A stretch of 64,000 nt of DNA from an uncultured Candidatus Melainabacteria bacterium. GTDB lineage: Bacteria > Cyanobacteriota > Vampirovibrionia > Gastranaerophilales > Gastranaerophilaceae. Below the pieces are notes generated by a model. It worked only from the letters and a program-made list of their open reading frames with translations. It did no database searches and had not been told where the DNA came from. Position numbers and translations under genes: made by a program. The stretch's first letter is position 1. Every line of letters begins with the position of its first letter. Positions 52,649 through 60,879 of the stretch are shown one piece after another. Where the stretch lies: contig CAKVIC010000008.1 in NCBI GenBank assembly GCA_934754655.1, forward strand, positions 28,057 to 92,056, given 5' to 3'.

Positions 52649-52744
52649 TACTCCCTCGTGCACCCTTTTACGCCACTTTCAAACACAAATTGTACCCAAT
52701 TGTACAATTAACTTTTGTTTAAAAAGTGTCTAAAATTCATTTGT

Positions 52745-54316
52745 ATGTCACAAAATAACAAATCTAACAATTATCAATACAACAGTTGCGTTTCGAAAGG
52801 TATATGTTCAATAAACCCTAAAACGTATGCTTTACAAGCAGTTTTAATAGAATTTTTAAAAAATATTGCAAAATATTCGCTTGAAGTTTTTAAACATAAG
52901 GAGATTAACTTAAATACAAAAAATATTCTTTTAAATATTTTGCCACTTGCGATATCAAATGCAGAGTTGGATGAAACAAGTTTCATTATTGCACTTAATG
53001 ATTTAAAAAAATGTTTATTTGATTTAATAAAACTTTACAACGCGAGTTGTACTGAAACGGCTTTTGTAGAAAACATTTTAGGACTTGATGTTTTTTCTAA
53101 TACAACAGATTTAATTAAATCTATAAAATTTGGAGAAATTTTAATTAATGATTTTCAAAAAAGTTTTAGTCTTGAAATAAGAGATTTACATAAACTTATT
53201 TTAATAATTTTAAAAAGCGTTAGCATAAACTTGTCAGATATTGAAAGTTTTGATGAAACATTTGACGATGCTTATATTGAAATTTTGCAAGCATTGAATC
53301 ATCTTTTGAAAAAAGATATTCAAATAAATGATTTAAAGAATTTTATGAATAATCTTGCAAAAACTGATTGTTTAATGATGCTTAAACTTAGAGAAATACA
53401 AGAAAATACTTATGGAAAACAAGAAAAGACTACCGTATCATTTTCAACATATCCATCTAAAGCCGCATTAGTTGTTGGAAATAATATTAAAGAATTAGAT
53501 AGAGTTTTAGAAGCTTTAAAGAATACAGATATTGATATTTATACCCACGATGATATGATGATTGCGCATACTTTTCCATTTTTTAAACAAAATATGCAAT
53601 TAAAGGGTCAATATGGTCAAGGCACAGAAAATTGTTTAATCGATTTTGCAACATTTCCGGGTCCAATTATTTTAACTAAAAATTCTTTGCATAATATTGA
53701 AAATTTATATAGAGGTCGACTTTTTACAACAGATTATGCTTGCCCCAAAGGTGTAATAAAAATCAACAATAATAATTTTGAAGAAGTTATTCAATCAGCG
53801 CAAAACGCTAAAGGCTTTAAACACGGGAAACAGTGCGAGAGCATAGATACAGGCGAAAGTTTTGAAAACATAATGGCTTGTATAGACGAAAAATTAAACC
53901 AAAATTCTTATGATAAGATTTTGATTATTGGATTAGAAAAAAATTCCGAAACTCAAAAAAAATATTTTGAAAAACTTATAAAATATGCTCCTGAAAACTT
54001 TTTAATTATATCATTTTTTTATAGTCAAAATAAACCAAACTGCTTGAATTTTCAAACTTGTTATGACTCATTTATGATACTAAAAGTTTTTGAAAAAATA
54101 AAGAATTTTGATATAAAGATTTACGCATTTTTGCCAAGCTGTGACAGATATACAATTTCTCAAATTATTTATTTAGCCTCAAATGGAGTTAAAGTTTTTG
54201 TAGGAAACTGTGCGCCGATTATGCTTAATCCGACTTTTATAAATTCACTTAATAAAATTTATAAAATTAACTCATTGGCTTCACCTAGAGAAGATATAGA
54301 AAAAATTATTAAATAA
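52745..54316 (+). CDS. Hybrid-cluster (Hcp/prismane)-like protein, degenerate
   Basis: 523 residues from ATG 52745 (a TTG at 52715 is also in frame). The core matches the hybrid-cluster protein fold: VSFSTYPSKAALVVGNNIKELDRVLE, YTHDDMMIAHTFPFFKQN, NCLIDFATFPGPIILTKNSLHN, GRLFTTD. Hcp reduces nitric oxide or hydroxylamine at a Fe-S-O cluster. Of the four cluster cysteines only the one equivalent to QCNDAYS (here TCYDSF) is clear. TNC is KNS, and the GGCDG and GCAK cysteines are absent. The N-terminal cluster motif is reduced to CVSKGIC. Probably not a classical Hcp. Confidence 0.75.
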   Translation: MSQNNKSNNYQYNSCVSKGICSINPKTYALQAVLIEFLKNIAKYSLEVFKHKEINLNTKNILLNILPLAISNAELDETSFIIALNDLKKCLFDLIKLYNASCTETAFVENILGLDVFSNTTDLIKSIKFGEILINDFQKSFSLEIRDLHKLILIILKSVSINLSDIESFDETFDDAYIEILQALNHLLKKDIQINDLKNFMNNLAKTDCLMMLKLREIQENTYGKQEKTTVSFSTYPSKAALVVGNNIKELDRVLEALKNTDIDIYTHDDMMIAHTFPFFKQNMQLKGQYGQGTENCLIDFATFPGPIILTKNSLHNIENLYRGRLFTTDYACPKGVIKINNNNFEEVIQSAQNAKGFKHGKQCESIDTGESFENIMACIDEKLNQNSYDKILIIGLEKNSETQKKYFEKLIKYAPENFLIISFFYSQNKPNCLNFQTCYDSFMILKVFEKIKNFDIKIYAFLPSCDRYTISQIIYLASNGVKVFVGNCAPIMLNPTFINSLNKIYKINSLASPREDIEKIIK

Positions 54317-54369
54317 AATATTTACAAACGCAATATTTTATTTTAGCGGTTTTATATTATTATAAGAAT

Positions 54370-55725
54370 ATGAAAATAGCTAAAATTTCAATTAATTATT
54401 ATAACAAAAAGCTTGCGCTTCAAAAACAACCTGATAAAACAAAAGCAGGTTCAACTTGTGATACAGTTGTATTGCCACCTACTAATACAGCGTATTATTC
54501 AAATATTTCATTTGGTTTAGCAAATGCTAATAAATTAAAAATATTATTTAAATATGATATTCCTTGCATGTATAGTGGAATTATAATGATTGATCCCCAA
54601 AAATTACATAGAATGCTTAAAGCTGGGGAATTTCAAAAACCTGTAAAAGAAGTTCTTAAATCACTACAACCTTTTGAAAAAAGTATTTTTGGAAAAGAAA
54701 AAGAATTATATAATCTTATAAAATCAGAATCTGTTAATTACCCAAATTTAAACGTACAAGATTTACTAAAAAAGATTTCCCCAAAATATGAGGAAAATTT
54801 ACGCAAAAAGCAATTTCCTATATTACAAGAACTTATGCAAGAATCTTTGAATTTGCCTAAAGATTTAAAAACTCAATTTGATGAAATTATAAAAATCACT
54901 TTAGATAAAATGGAACATTATCCCGTAAGTGTGCCATTTAGCCCTTATGAATTTTTATATAAAATTTTAAAAATCAAACGTGAAAAAGAAACTTTAAAAA
55001 ATATTAAAGCAAAAAAAGTTATGACAAAAATGTATTCAGAGGCTCGCAGATTATTTGATAATTATGAAAATTTATCAAAACAAAATCGAATGGATATTAT
55101 TACTTTAATGCAAAAAATTCAAAAAACTTCTGTTTTGAAAAATGATGAAAATTTAAAAAATACCATTTCTATGGCGCAAAAACGTTTAAATAATGAAAAA
55201 ATAATTGTTCCTTTTAGTAGAAAAAGTTTTATTTATGATATAGCAAGATTGTTTGAAAATGTAGATGACGAAGTTATGAAACAAAAATTTATTGATATAG
55301 CGCGAAAATTGCCATCTTCACAGCAATCATTGTCTGCATATATTGTTAAAAATTCACACTTACCATCTGATAAAATCATTTATAAAATGTTGATTCCGGC
55401 GACTGCATCAATTGAACATCTTTTACCACGTTCTTGTGGTGGCGCTAACGTGATGGCAAATTATGGCGGAGCATGTTCAAAGATGAATTCAGAAAGAAAA
55501 AGTATTGATTTTTTGGAACAAATTAAACATAATCCTCAAACAGCAGAAAATTGCCAAAAATATATTGATAGATTAATTGAACTTGCAAATTCCGGAATCT
55601 TTGCACAACAACGTATTGAAATAAATTATATAAAAGATTTTAAATATGCAATAAAAAAATTGTCTAATGGAAAAATTAATCTTGATATATCAAAACTTAA
55701 AGTTAAAAATGATATTGGTGCATAG
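54370..55725 (+). CDS. HNH-like nuclease with a long insertion
   Basis: 451 residues, Lys-rich. The C-terminal part has an HNH-type motif: IEHLLPRSCGG (Glu349, His350) followed by Asn360, Asn364, Cys369 and NSER at 373-376. The N-terminal IPCMYSG at 65-70 resembles the first half of the zinc ribbon (Cys66, with the second Cys replaced by Ser69). About 280 helical residues separate the halves, and the zinc cysteines look degenerate. The N-terminus has an ISFG motif. A TATTAT lies 9 nt before the ATG and no Shine-Dalgarno is seen. Nuclease activity is possible, not shown. Confidence 0.6.
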   Translation: MKIAKISINYYNKKLALQKQPDKTKAGSTCDTVVLPPTNTAYYSNISFGLANANKLKILFKYDIPCMYSGIIMIDPQKLHRMLKAGEFQKPVKEVLKSLQPFEKSIFGKEKELYNLIKSESVNYPNLNVQDLLKKISPKYEENLRKKQFPILQELMQESLNLPKDLKTQFDEIIKITLDKMEHYPVSVPFSPYEFLYKILKIKREKETLKNIKAKKVMTKMYSEARRLFDNYENLSKQNRMDIITLMQKIQKTSVLKNDENLKNTISMAQKRLNNEKIIVPFSRKSFIYDIARLFENVDDEVMKQKFIDIARKLPSSQQSLSAYIVKNSHLPSDKIIYKMLIPATASIEHLLPRSCGGANVMANYGGACSKMNSERKSIDFLEQIKHNPQTAENCQKYIDRLIELANSGIFAQQRIEINYIKDFKYAIKKLSNGKINLDISKLKVKNDIGA

Positions 55726-55750
55726 TTACATACTTATATGAATTTCAAAT

Positions 55751-56177
55751 TTGCATATAACCACAAATTTGTGCTATTTTTTTGTACTATAGCCACAAAA
55801 TTTGAGTAATAAAAAAAATGGATGCTTGAGGCATCCATTGGAATTAAGAATAGCTGGAAGTATGAAAAAGATTTAATACGATTATTAAACACCTTTCTAA
55901 TAAAAAAATATATAATCCAACTCGGCTATTTTTTTGTAAAATTATTCCCAATTTGGGGGATTTTTGTAGCTAAATGCAAATTATTGTTAAAAATTTGTGG
56001 TTGCGTGCAATTTTTCTTTATTCACTTACAAGAACAAAAAATAAATATAAAATGACAATTCTAAAACTTTCATTCTACCACAAATTTTGACCTAAATATT
56101 GCATACAACCACAAATTAATAATTTAAACTTGCACATAACCGCAAAATATCACCTTAAATTTGCACATAGCCACAAA
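55751..56177 (+). repeat. 31-bp-periodic repeat array, consensus TTGCAYATARCCACAAA
   Basis: Seven related 17-bp units. Plus orientation: 55751-55767, 55782-55798, 56068-56084, 56099-56115, 56130-56146, 56161-56177. Inverted: 55994-56010. The last four start exactly 31 bp apart, and the first pair 31-32 bp. Spacers are 14 bp and differ in sequence. Thirty-one bp is close to three helical turns, so bound proteins would sit on one face of the DNA. Confidence 0.8.
55811..55839 (-). terminator. Minus-strand intrinsic terminator inside the array region
   Basis: AATGGATGC (55817-55825) and GCATCCATT (55831-55839) with a TTGAG loop. On the minus strand eight U follow (55811-55818). No minus-strand gene ends just upstream except the prepilin about 415 bp away, which has its own terminator, so an RNA crossing the repeats is possible. 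Confidence 0.8.
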
Positions 56178-56192
56178 TTAGAAAATAAATAC

Positions 56193-56224
56193 AAAAAACG
56201 AGTGATTGCTCACTCGTTTTTTTT
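56193..56224. terminator. Terminator of the prepilin gene (bidirectional)
   Basis: AAAAAACGAGTGA (56193-56205) pairs with TCACTCGTTTTTT (56210-56222) around a TTGC loop, with T-runs on both sides. It lies 30 bp after the prepilin stop. Confidence 0.9.
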
Positions 56225-56253
56225 ATATAGTCATTGATATATCATGATTTAAA

Positions 56254-57009
56254 CTATGGATTAGAGTCTTCTGGATCTTGCATTGCAAATTTTTCCATCT
56301 CTTCAGGGGCACTAGTTTTACTATTATCAATCATCCATACAGAAGCTGCACCAATAGGTATTACCGTAGTACCTCTCAATCTAAATATGAATTGATCCCT
56401 TATTACACGTCTATTAGGAGTGCCACAAACACCTTCATCATCCGCGTCCCAAGCCTCAATACCAGCTACAGTACCAACACAATTTGAGACTTGGTTAGGT
56501 CCTTTAGAGCCATTTGTATCAAGAATTACTGGAATACCTTTTGCTACACCATCATTTGCAAGCGCATTATTAGCAACACCATTTATCGTACCGGTTGCCA
56601 TAGCATTGTCACCATCAAAATAAATTGCAGTATTATCTCTAAAATAAACCGCCGTATTTAACAAGTCTGTACCCATAGAAGATGTTACATCATCAAAATT
56701 TTTCAAGGTATCAACAGAGCAACGTTCTTGTAATAATCTTAATAAAGAACCTTGTGCTCCAAGAGGATTTTGAGCATCTATAGCATCACCTTTTGCTGTC
56801 GCATTTAATGTCGTAAAATCAAGCCCATCAATAGCAGCATTCATTGAAGCTGCTTGTGATAAAGTATTAGACATCTTTTTCAAGGCTGTTCGAGCCTGTT
56901 GTTCTTGCGTATTACTATTCAATGCAGGTAATGTCAAAACAGCCACAACACCGATAATAGCCAAGGTTATCAAAACTTCTGCAAGAGTGAACCCATTCTT
57001 TTTCATCAT
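56254..57009 (-). CDS. Type IV pilin/type II secretion pseudopilin-like protein
   Basis: 251 residues. N-terminal class III signal: MMKKNGFTLAEVLITLAIIGVVAVLTLP with expected cleavage between Gly6 and Phe7 and methylation of the new N-terminus, followed by the conserved Glu5 of the mature protein. The C-terminal region (about 40-251) is a globular extracellular domain with four Cys (for example ERCSV, VSNCVG, GVCGTP). AGGA lies 5 nt before ATG 57009. No other pilus gene is adjacent. Pilin or minor pseudopilin cannot be decided. Confidence 0.9.
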   Translation of the reverse strand: MMKKNGFTLAEVLITLAIIGVVAVLTLPALNSNTQEQQARTALKKMSNTLSQAASMNAAIDGLDFTTLNATAKGDAIDAQNPLGAQGSLLRLLQERCSVDTLKNFDDVTSSMGTDLLNTAVYFRDNTAIYFDGDNAMATGTINGVANNALANDGVAKGIPVILDTNGSKGPNQVSNCVGTVAGIEAWDADDEGVCGTPNRRVIRDQFIFRLRGTTVIPIGAASVWMIDNSKTSAPEEMEKFAMQDPEDSNP

Positions 57010-57174
57010 GTATATCCTTTCTCTTCTTATTACTATATCAACAATTGTTATATTACTATTTTACGTACTATTATCTTTTTTGTCAATAATGTTTGTTAAA
57101 ATTGTATAACATAAATATTACCATGAATTTATTTCAAAATCTTGCCAGTGGACATGATAAAACACGAATAAATT

Positions 57175-57936
57175 TTAATCATTATTTTTTACATAAATCA
57201 TTAACGCATTAAAAACTTCTTTCAAAATTTTTCCGCTCAAAACCTCTTCATACAATATCAACAGAGCTTTTTGTTTTGACAAACCGCGACGATAAACCCG
57301 CGCCTCTCTTAATGCACTATATTTATCCGCTATTGAAATTATTTGGATTGCTATATCTGAAGGAGTATGTCCAACCAAAATTGGATAACCTGTTCGTTTA
57401 AGGTTTTGATGATGATATTTTACCAATTCCAAAATTTCATAATTAATATTTTGCGATTTTAATAATTCATACCCCAAACGTGAATGAATATTCATAATCT
57501 TTTTTTCTTTTTTATTTAGTTTTCCGGCTTTACAAATAATTTTTTTAGGAATGAAAACTTTTCCGACATCGTGAAGTTCCGCCGCCTGTTGCAATGTTTT
57601 TTTACTAATATCAATTGATAAAGTTTCAGATAATATTGAATATATTCCAAGCGCAATTTTACAAGTATCATTCATGTGACCTGAAACTAATTCGCTCAAA
57701 ATTTTTGTATTAATCTTGCCTGTCAGTCCATATTTTTTTAGAATTCGACAAATACTAGGTACTTTTTGTATATTAATTTCTAAATTCTTTTTATAACTTT
57801 TTTCTTCAAAATTATTATTTACAAATATTTTCCCTTCAGAATTTTTATACACAAAATATGGCCGATCACTTAATCTAACCGAGCCAAGCAACATAGAATT
57901 ATCATTTTTTTTAGTTGGGGTATTAAATAAATGCAT
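57175..57936 (-). CDS. HD-GYP-like domain protein
   Basis: 253 residues. The first 60 residues are unassigned. The HD part (about 85-235) has HDVGKVFIPKKIICK and the GYP region HHQNLKRTGYPILVG, with DKYSALREARVYR typical of HD-GYP proteins. The metal-binding His/Asp residues are present, so c-di-GMP or related nucleotide hydrolysis is possible. GAGAG lies before the ATG. It is a single gene between the prepilin and ileS on the minus strand. Confidence 0.85.
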   Translation of the reverse strand: MHLFNTPTKKNDNSMLLGSVRLSDRPYFVYKNSEGKIFVNNNFEEKSYKKNLEINIQKVPSICRILKKYGLTGKINTKILSELVSGHMNDTCKIALGIYSILSETLSIDISKKTLQQAAELHDVGKVFIPKKIICKAGKLNKKEKKIMNIHSRLGYELLKSQNINYEILELVKYHHQNLKRTGYPILVGHTPSDIAIQIISIADKYSALREARVYRRGLSKQKALLILYEEVLSGKILKEVFNALMIYVKNND

Positions 57937-58002
57937 ATAAACTCTCTTAATAAAAGTTTACAATAATTCTAAAAAATATTCAAGAAATAATTATTTTTAT
58001 AA

Positions 58003-58041
58003 AAAAAAGCCTTAAAAACTTTTAATTTCTAAGGCTTTTTT
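58003..58041. terminator. Bidirectional terminator between ileS and the HD-GYP gene
   Basis: AAAAAAGCCTTA (58003-58014) pairs with TAAGGCTTTTTT (58030-58041). On the minus strand it lies 6 bp after the ileS stop and ends the ileS transcript. Confidence 0.9.
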
Positions 58042-58047
58042 CATAAA

Positions 58048-60852
58048 TTATTTTACCATTATTTCTTCAACAGCTTTTGCGCAATCTTCACAAATACCAT
58101 CCGAATTTAATTTGCGATATTTCCAACAGCGACAACATTTTTCGCCTGCAGCTTTTGTCACCCAAACCGTCGTTTCATCCTCTTTATACTCATTCAAAAC
58201 CTCACTAGGTGCATTTTGAGAAAGATGAACTTGCGAAGTTATAAAAATATCTGCCAAATCTTTTTCACTCATAGCTAAAACAGATTCATTTTGAGTATTC
58301 AAATAAACTGCAACTTCTAAAGAACTACCTACTTTTTTATCAGCTCTCAAAGGCTCTATTGCTCTTGTTACAATTTCACGATTTTTTAAAATATTTGTGA
58401 AATCTTCTTCAAGTTTTGGATTATTCCACTCAGGTCTTTCTTCAACCCAATTTGCCAAAAGAATACTTTCTAATCCACCACGTTGACATTCAGGAGTATT
58501 TTGCCATATATCTTCCGCTTGGTGTGGCATTACCGGTGTTAAAACTCTTGCCAAAGCTTGCAAGTTTTCATAAAGAACTGTTTGACATGCTCTTCTTGAT
58601 AAAGATTTTTTGCCGGCTGTATATAATCTGTCTTTTACAATATCTAAATAAAAAGAACTTAAATCAACTGCCGCAAAATTTTGCAATGCTTGGAAATACT
58701 TATAAAATTCATAATTTTCAAAACTTTCAGTTATTTCAACAATAACTTTATTCAATTTATGCAACGCAAATTTATCAATAGAATTCAAATCTTCATAATT
58801 TACATAATCAACATTTGGATTAAAGTCATGAAGATTACCTAACAAAAATCTTGCTGTATTACGAGTTTTCTTAAAAATTTCTGATAATTGCTTAATAATA
58901 TTATCGCCAATTTTTGTATCATTTCGATAATCAACTGATGCTGCCCATAACCTTAAAATATCTGCGCCATAATTTTTTATAATGTCATCAGGTCTAATAT
59001 AATTGCCTAAGGATTTAGACATCTTTCTACCATCTTCACCAAACACAAAACCATGCGTTAAAACTGTTTTATATGGAGCTTTTCCTTGCAAAGCAACAGA
59101 AGTTAACAAAGATGATTGGAACCAACCTCTATGTTGATCAGAGCCTTCTAAATACATATCTACAGGAGTATGACCAAGTTCATCAGAACGTTTTTCCACA
59201 ACAGCCTTCCAAGTTACACCAGAATCAAACCAAACATCCATAATATCATTTTCTTTTCTGAAATGAGTTTTACCGCATTTTGGGCATTTGAAACCTTGTG
59301 GCATAAGTTCTTCAACACTATGTTTTACCCACGCATCAGAACTTTCCTTCTCAAACATTTTTGCAACATGTTCAATCGTTTCATCATTAACAATAACTTC
59401 ACCACAGTCTTCACAATAAAAAACCGGTATTGGAACGCCCCACGCCCTTTGGCGAGAAATACACCAATCTGCACGGCTTTCAACCATGTTTGAAATTCTG
59501 TTTTGACCACCAGCCGGCACAAATTTTACATTTTTTATTGCATCAAGCGCTTCTTGCCTAAATTTATCAATTTTTACAAACCATTGTGGTGTTGCTCTAT
59601 AAATAACTGGTTTTTTACATCTCCAGCAATGTGGATAACTGTGATTGATTTCAGCTTTTGAAAGAAGTGCTTTTGCTTCTGTCAATTTATTTAAAATAAT
59701 TGGTTCTCCTTTGTAATAAGGAATACCTTCTAAATCTTTGTCGCCAACTTCATCTGTCCAAACGCCTTTTCCATCAAGCGGTGAAAGAACTTTGATATTA
59801 TATCTGCATCCAACTTCATAATCCTCTAAACCATGTCCCGGAGCTGTATGCACAGACCCTGTACCGGCCTCAAGAGTTACGTGTTCACCTAATATTATAG
59901 GTGATTTTCTGTTATACAAAGGATGTTCAGTGTTCAACAATTCCAAATCTTGACCAACACAAGAGCCAATAACATTAATATCTTTTTCTTCCCACTCAAC
60001 ACCAGCTAAGAAATTTGCTAACAATCCTTGCGCGATTACATACACATCCCCTTGATATTCAAAGAAAGTATATTCAAATTTAGGGTGCATAGAAATTGCC
60101 ATGTTTGAAGGAATTGTCCAAGGTGTTGTTGTCCAAATAACGGCATAAACATTTTTACCTTTTAAATCAACTATTTTTTGAATTTTTGAAGTGCTTTCTT
60201 CATCAAATTTAAATCTTACATAAATTGAAGTAGAAGTATGGTCTGCATATTCTACCTCAGCTTCAGCTAAAGCAGTTTCACAAGATGCACACCAATATAC
60301 AGGTTTTAAGCCTTTTTCAATATATCCCTTTTTGAACATTTCGCCAAAAACACGAATTTGCTCAGCTTCAAATTCTGGGCTTATAGTCAAATAAGGATGT
60401 TCCCAATCACCCCACACGCCAAGGCGTTTAAACTCTTGTTCTTGACCTCGCAAACTATTTAGCGCATATTCACGGCATTTTTCTCTCAATTGAGCCGGCG
60501 TTAAAGCACTACGTCCGCCTTCAATATTTTTTACAACTTTATTCTCAATAGGTAATCCATGACCATCATATCCCGGAACATAAGGTGCATAAAACCCTCT
60601 CATTGATTTATATCTTATTAAAATATCTTTTAAAATCTTATTTAAAGCGGTTCCTACGTGAATTTTTTCTGAACTTAAATAAGGAGGTCCGTCATGCAAT
60701 ACAAAAGAATTCGCTTTTTCACGTTGCTCTAAATTTTTTTCATAAACATTAATCTCTTCCCAAAATTTTTGAGTTTCCGGCTCTTTTTTAGTCGCGTTTG
60801 CACGCATTTCAAGCGTCGTTTTTGGTAAATTCAAAGTCTCTTTGTATTCCAT
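58048..60852 (-). CDS. ileS: Isoleucyl-tRNA synthetase
   Basis: 934 residues, normal for the bacterial type. The HIGH motif is unusual: GPPYLSSEKIHVGTALNK, with Thr68 where the second His is expected. The editing domain has TTPWTIPSNMA, and KMSKS is at about 608-612 (DGRKMSKSLGNYI). Zinc-ligand CASCE, CWRCKK, CEDCG and KCPKCGK, and the C-terminal zinc finger CCRCWKYRKL with CEDC, are all present. AGGGG lies before the ATG. Activity is not in doubt, but the catalytic motif is worth a look. Confidence 0.96.
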   Translation of the reverse strand: MEYKETLNLPKTTLEMRANATKKEPETQKFWEEINVYEKNLEQREKANSFVLHDGPPYLSSEKIHVGTALNKILKDILIRYKSMRGFYAPYVPGYDGHGLPIENKVVKNIEGGRSALTPAQLREKCREYALNSLRGQEQEFKRLGVWGDWEHPYLTISPEFEAEQIRVFGEMFKKGYIEKGLKPVYWCASCETALAEAEVEYADHTSTSIYVRFKFDEESTSKIQKIVDLKGKNVYAVIWTTTPWTIPSNMAISMHPKFEYTFFEYQGDVYVIAQGLLANFLAGVEWEEKDINVIGSCVGQDLELLNTEHPLYNRKSPIILGEHVTLEAGTGSVHTAPGHGLEDYEVGCRYNIKVLSPLDGKGVWTDEVGDKDLEGIPYYKGEPIILNKLTEAKALLSKAEINHSYPHCWRCKKPVIYRATPQWFVKIDKFRQEALDAIKNVKFVPAGGQNRISNMVESRADWCISRQRAWGVPIPVFYCEDCGEVIVNDETIEHVAKMFEKESSDAWVKHSVEELMPQGFKCPKCGKTHFRKENDIMDVWFDSGVTWKAVVEKRSDELGHTPVDMYLEGSDQHRGWFQSSLLTSVALQGKAPYKTVLTHGFVFGEDGRKMSKSLGNYIRPDDIIKNYGADILRLWAASVDYRNDTKIGDNIIKQLSEIFKKTRNTARFLLGNLHDFNPNVDYVNYEDLNSIDKFALHKLNKVIVEITESFENYEFYKYFQALQNFAAVDLSSFYLDIVKDRLYTAGKKSLSRRACQTVLYENLQALARVLTPVMPHQAEDIWQNTPECQRGGLESILLANWVEERPEWNNPKLEEDFTNILKNREIVTRAIEPLRADKKVGSSLEVAVYLNTQNESVLAMSEKDLADIFITSQVHLSQNAPSEVLNEYKEDETTVWVTKAAGEKCCRCWKYRKLNSDGICEDCAKAVEEIMVK

Positions 60853-60879
60853 GCCTTTATTCCCCTATTAATTTTAATG

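Larger units (their letters stand above)
55726..56253. other. Intergenic region with repeat array
   Basis: 528 bp between two convergent genes. It contains CCACAAA repeats in two groups, one inverted copy, and two terminators (55811-55839 and 56193-56224). An open frame at 55822-56055 exists but has no ribosome-binding site and overlaps the hairpin and inverted repeat; I do not consider it a gene. Confidence 0.75.

Noticed and set aside
55822..56055. A 77-codon open frame in the array region
   Set aside because: It begins inside a terminator hairpin, has no ribosome-binding site, has an unlikely hydrophobic composition and overlaps an inverted repeat copy. I regard it as chance.
55751..56177. 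CRISPR array
   Set aside because: Units of 17 bp are too short and variable, spacers are only 14 bp, one unit is inverted, and no cas gene is present.
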